DNA of 7,983 nucleotides from assembly GCA_017620875.1 (NCBI GenBank), contig JAGAUH010000118.1:1-7983 (forward strand). Reading direction: 5' to 3'. This document shows positions 6,451 through 7,983 of the stretch, piece after piece. Every line of letters begins with the position of its first letter. The stretch's first letter is position 1. This stretch comes from Clostridia bacterium (GTDB taxonomy: Bacteria > Bacillota > Clostridia > Christensenellales > Borkfalkiaceae). The notes beneath the pieces were generated by a model. That model saw only the letters and a list, made by a program, of their open reading frames with translations, did not search any database and was not told the origin of the DNA. The translations under genes were made by a program, and so were the position numbers.

Positions 6451-6957
6451 ATGTTTTGTACTAATTGCGGAAATCAACTACCAGAAGAAGCAAAGTTTTG
6501 CCCAAACTGCGGTAGCAAAGTAGAACCGCCCGTAGAAGAAAAAACCGTGTATTGTATCCATTGTGGTAACGCTATTAGCGAAAGAGATTCTATCTGCCCA
6601 AATTGCAATATGCCAACCGTTAAGCCTACCAACAATATAGTAGAGCCTACTAATACTTATTACACACCTGTAACCACGCCTAGTAGGTTTAACTTTTTAG
6701 GACTTATCGGTTTTGTTTTATCTATGGTTGCTTTATTCTTTTTTTGGCTTCCACCAATGGGATTATTGACAAGTATTGGCGGTTTAGCAGTAAGCATAGT
6801 GGGGCTTGCCCTTAAAAACAAATACCCTAAACTAAAAGGCTTTGCTATTGCTGGATTAGTAGTTTCTATAATAGCGTTTATAATTTCCGTTGCCATATTA
6901 GATTCTTATTTGTACGAAGACGAATATTACTATATAGTATCTCTATTAAATATTTAA
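6451..6957 (+). CDS. Double zinc-ribbon membrane protein (array member D)
   Basis: A 168-residue protein of unknown function. It has two Cys4 ribbons: Cys3/6/17/20 and Cys35/38/49/52, the second with CIHC...CPNC. A Thr/Pro/Asn-rich linker (55-78) leads to hydrophobic segments at about 82-100, 103-121 and 129-150, with VSIVGLALKNKYPKLKG (114-130) as the shared helix plus basic loop. The C-terminal tail is acidic and aromatic (YLYEDEYYYIV, 153-163). It is a close duplicate of gene E: 51 of the first 57 residues are identical, while the linker and membrane part diverge more. It has its own promoter and its own terminator at 7000-7030. Compared with gene C it has gained a second ribbon. Confidence 0.82.
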   Translation: MFCTNCGNQLPEEAKFCPNCGSKVEPPVEEKTVYCIHCGNAISERDSICPNCNMPTVKPTNNIVEPTNTYYTPVTTPSRFNFLGLIGFVLSMVALFFFWLPPMGLLTSIGGLAVSIVGLALKNKYPKLKGFAIAGLVVSIIAFIISVAILDSYLYEDEYYYIVSLLNI

Positions 6958-6963
6958 TTTTTA

Positions 6964-7040
6964 TCAAGGATATAAAGAAAATTTAATTAAAAAAAATTTA
7001 AAAAAGTTGCTAAAAAAAGCAACTTTTTTTATTTTAACCA
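6964..7040 (+). repeat. Repeated 3' end, copy 2 (downstream of gene D)
   Basis: Counterpart of 6277-6350. Here TCAAGGATAT lies a few bases after the stop of gene D and is non-coding (TATAAA replaces TATTAA), followed by the same GTTGC terminator. Confidence 0.75.
7000..7034 (+). terminator. Terminator of gene D
   Basis: Stem AAAAAAGTTGC (7000-7010) / GCAACTTTTTT (7019-7029), with seven T in 7024-7030. Near copy of the gene C terminator. Confidence 0.85.
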
Positions 7041-7084
7041 AAACCCTAGTGCTCTACGCTAAAAGCAAGTTAGTTTTTAAAATA

Positions 7085-7119
7085 AGGGATTGCCCTACTT
7101 TTTAGAGCAATCTTTTTAT
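7085..7119 (+). terminator. Second terminator before gene E
   Basis: GATTGC (7088-7093) / GCAATC (7107-7112) plus G-U extensions outside and CTA/TAG inside, then TTTTTATTT. Homologous to the terminator at 5795-5830. Confidence 0.75.
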
Positions 7120-7124
7120 TTCTA

Positions 7125-7153
7125 TTGAAATGTAAAAAAATAAATGATATAAT
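7125..7153 (+). promoter_or_regulatory. Promoter of zinc-ribbon gene E
   Basis: -35 TTGAAA (7125-7130) and -10 TATAAT (7148-7153), 17-bp spacer. Unlike the other array promoters it stands about 180 bp before its gene. Confidence 0.75.
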
Positions 7154-7331
7154 TAATTTATAATACAAGAAGTTATAAACTTGCTTGCAAGGGTTTACAA
7201 CTTTGCCGTATTTCAAACTAGCAGTATAAAAACGCAAGTTTTTATGGCAAAATAACGATTTTGCAAAGATTTTGCTTATAGCAAAAGATTTAACTACTTA
7301 TAGTTTATCAATATGATAGGAAGGGAAAAAA
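7154..7331 (+). promoter_or_regulatory. Long structured leader of gene E
   Basis: The stretch without a gene from 6958 to 7331 holds, in order, two terminators, the promoter at 7125-7153 and this leader. The leader has four successive hairpins: 7170-7203 (AAGTT...AACTT outer stem, one mismatch, TAAAC/GTTTA inner), 7226-7245 (ATAAAAAC/GTTTTTAT closing a GCAA tetraloop), 7247-7264 (GCAAAAT/ATTTTGC, loop AACG) and 7270-7286 (TTTTGC/GCAAAA, loop TTATA). It then rejoins sequence shared with other array leaders (TATCAATAT, matching 5870-5878) before the AGGAAGGG ribosome site at 7318-7325. Genes C and D have only about 30 nt here, so about 150 nt look inserted. No long T-run follows any hairpin. 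I do not recognise a riboswitch class. Confidence 0.5.
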
Positions 7332-7805
7332 ATGTTTTGTACTAATTGCGGGAATCAACTACCAGAAGAAGCAAAGTTTTGCCCAAATTGCGGTAGTAAA
7401 ATAGAGCCGCCAGAAGAAGAAAAAACCGTGCATTGCACCCATTGTGGCAACGCTATTAGCGAAAGGGCTACTATCTGCCCAAATTGTAATATGCCAACCG
7501 TTAATCCTATTAATAATTACATAGAGCCAACCAATACTTACAACAAGCCTACAACCACGCCAAATAGATTTAACTTTTTTGGTCTTATCGGATTTGTTAT
7601 ATCTATCATTGCCGCACTTTATTGTTTATGGTATTCTCCATTTGGGCTAATAGGCGGACTAATGGCGGGTATTGGCGGTTTAGTCGCAAGCATAGTGGGG
7701 CTTGCCTTTAAAAACAAATTCCCTAAACTAATAGTTTTTGCCATTGCAGGATTACTAATTTCTATAATAGCAATTGTTTATAATTACTTTTGCTATTTAC
7801 AATAG
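7332..7805 (+). CDS. Double zinc-ribbon membrane protein (array member E)
   Basis: A 157-residue protein of unknown function and the duplicate of gene D. Two Cys4 ribbons (Cys3/6/17/20 and Cys35/38/49/52) are almost unchanged, most base differences there being at third positions. The linker (58-78) and membrane segments (about 82-104, 105-126, 133-153) differ more: the first helix has YCLWYSPFG instead of FFWLPPMG, and GGLMAG is inserted. The helix-loop ASIVGLAFKNKFPKL (119-133) is kept. It stops at TAG 7803-7805, earlier than gene D, and sequence matching D's coding tail continues behind the stop. ATG 7332 has AGGAAGGG, weaker than D's AGGAGG, and a long hairpin-rich leader. No good terminator follows. 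Confidence 0.82.
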   Translation: MFCTNCGNQLPEEAKFCPNCGSKIEPPEEEKTVHCTHCGNAISERATICPNCNMPTVNPINNYIEPTNTYNKPTTTPNRFNFFGLIGFVISIIAALYCLWYSPFGLIGGLMAGIGGLVASIVGLAFKNKFPKLIVFAIAGLLISIIAIVYNYFCYLQ

Positions 7806-7865
7806 TATTTTATACTAAGACGAATACTATTATAACCTGTCTCTATTAAATATTTAATTTTATCA
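7806..7865 (+). other. Vestige of the coding 3' end of gene E
   Basis: AAGACGAATA (7817-7826) and TCTCTATTAAATATTTAATTT (from 7840) match the coding end of gene D (6917-6926 and from 6940), but here lie after the TAG. The reading frame is lost by small length differences. AATAGTATT (7801-7809) and AATACTATT (7823-7831) can form a 9-bp AT-only hairpin without a T-run. Confidence 0.65.
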
Positions 7866-7894
7866 TTGACAAATTAACTAATTAATAATATAAT
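7866..7894 (+). promoter_or_regulatory. Promoter of zinc-ribbon gene F
   Basis: Consensus -35 TTGACA (7866-7871) and -10 TATAAT (7889-7894), 17-bp spacer; ribosome site AAGGAG at 7913-7918, 8 nt before ATG 7927. Confidence 0.85.
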
Positions 7895-7926
7895 AGTATA
7901 AGTAAGTTATTTAAGGAGTAAACAAA

Positions 7927-7983
7927 ATGTATTGTGTTGGTTGCGGTAAAAAAGTAGACGCTAGCAAAGATACTTGCGATAAA
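7927..7983 (+). CDS. Zinc-ribbon protein, N-terminal fragment (array member F, runs off right edge)
   Basis: Only 19 codons are inside the window. They begin MYCVGCGKKVDASKDTC: Cys3, Cys6 and Cys17 are the first three ligands of a ribbon with the same spacing as in the other array genes, so this is a sixth member. A consensus promoter and AAGGAG site support the start. Whether a membrane part follows cannot be seen. Confidence 0.75.
   Translation, partial: MYCVGCGKKVDASKDTCDK

Larger units (their letters stand above)
7061..7156 (+). repeat. Duplicated intergenic cassette, copy 2 (terminator plus promoter)
   Basis: Second copy of the segment at 5771-5866, carrying the hairpin at 7085-7115 and the promoter at 7125-7153. 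Because gene D already has a terminator at 7000-7030, two terminators of different types now follow each other here. Confidence 0.75.

Noticed and set aside
6660..6896. Minus-strand open frame of 78 residues
   Set aside because: Antisense to the membrane half of gene D; no promoter or ribosome site on that strand.
7181..7255. Short TTG-initiated frame (24 codons) in the leader of gene E, and ATG-GCA-AAA-TAA at its end
   Set aside because: No Shine-Dalgarno site precedes the TTG, and the stretch is better explained by hairpins. A decayed coding remnant or leader peptide cannot be excluded.
7801..7831. Hairpin after gene E as its terminator
   Set aside because: The 9-bp stem is all A/T except one G-C pair and no T-run follows; transcription may well continue into gene F.
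4902..7983. CRISPR array or transposon as explanation of the repeats
   Set aside because: The repeats are gene units and terminator/promoter segments of unequal length and spacing; there are no short regular repeats, terminal inverted repeats or transposase gene.

Overview
The window is AT-rich, with Shine-Dalgarno sites of the AGGAGG type, sigma-A-type promoters (TTGACA/TTGAAA plus TATAAT at 17-18 bp) and many U-tailed hairpins. TGA is used as a stop (435-437), so this is not a TGA=Trp code. Together with the protein families this suggests a low-GC Bacillota, most likely an anaerobic clostridial lineage because it carries an oxygen-sensitive glycyl radical enzyme. I cannot place it more precisely.

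Left part, minus strand. A VTC-type polyphosphate polymerase (435-1139) overlaps by ATGA the start of a DUF4956 membrane protein that runs off the left edge. Upstream of this pair, a three-gene operon is read leftward from a promoter near 4839-4867: a PHP-family metal phosphoesterase (4129-4821), a PhnP-like metallo-beta-lactamase-fold hydrolase (3324-4139, overlapping by 11 bp) and a short glycyl radical enzyme (1261-3300). It ends in a strong terminator (1212-1246). The enzyme has an intact glycyl radical motif and a Gly-Cys-Thr-Glu active site, so it is not an ordinary pyruvate formate-lyase. No activating radical-SAM enzyme lies in the window. The shared substrate is unknown.

Right part, plus strand. 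From 4902 to the right edge there is an array of at least six small related genes: short N-terminal Cys4 zinc ribbons (one, two or none) followed by about three membrane segments with a conserved basic loop. Five of the six have their own promoter and three of the transcription units end in a clear terminator. Intergenic cassettes (terminator plus promoter) are themselves duplicated, and two genes (6451-6957 and 7332-7805) are clearly recent duplicates whose membrane halves and 3' ends have diverged. The second of these has an extra 178-nt leader with four successive hairpins.

The points most worth following up are the glycyl-radical/PhnP-like/PHP operon, the expanding zinc-ribbon membrane array, the structured leader at 7154-7331, and a recurring hairpin core (CTAAAAAGT type) with differing outer stems at four intergenic places. 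No tRNA, rRNA, CRISPR or transposase was seen.
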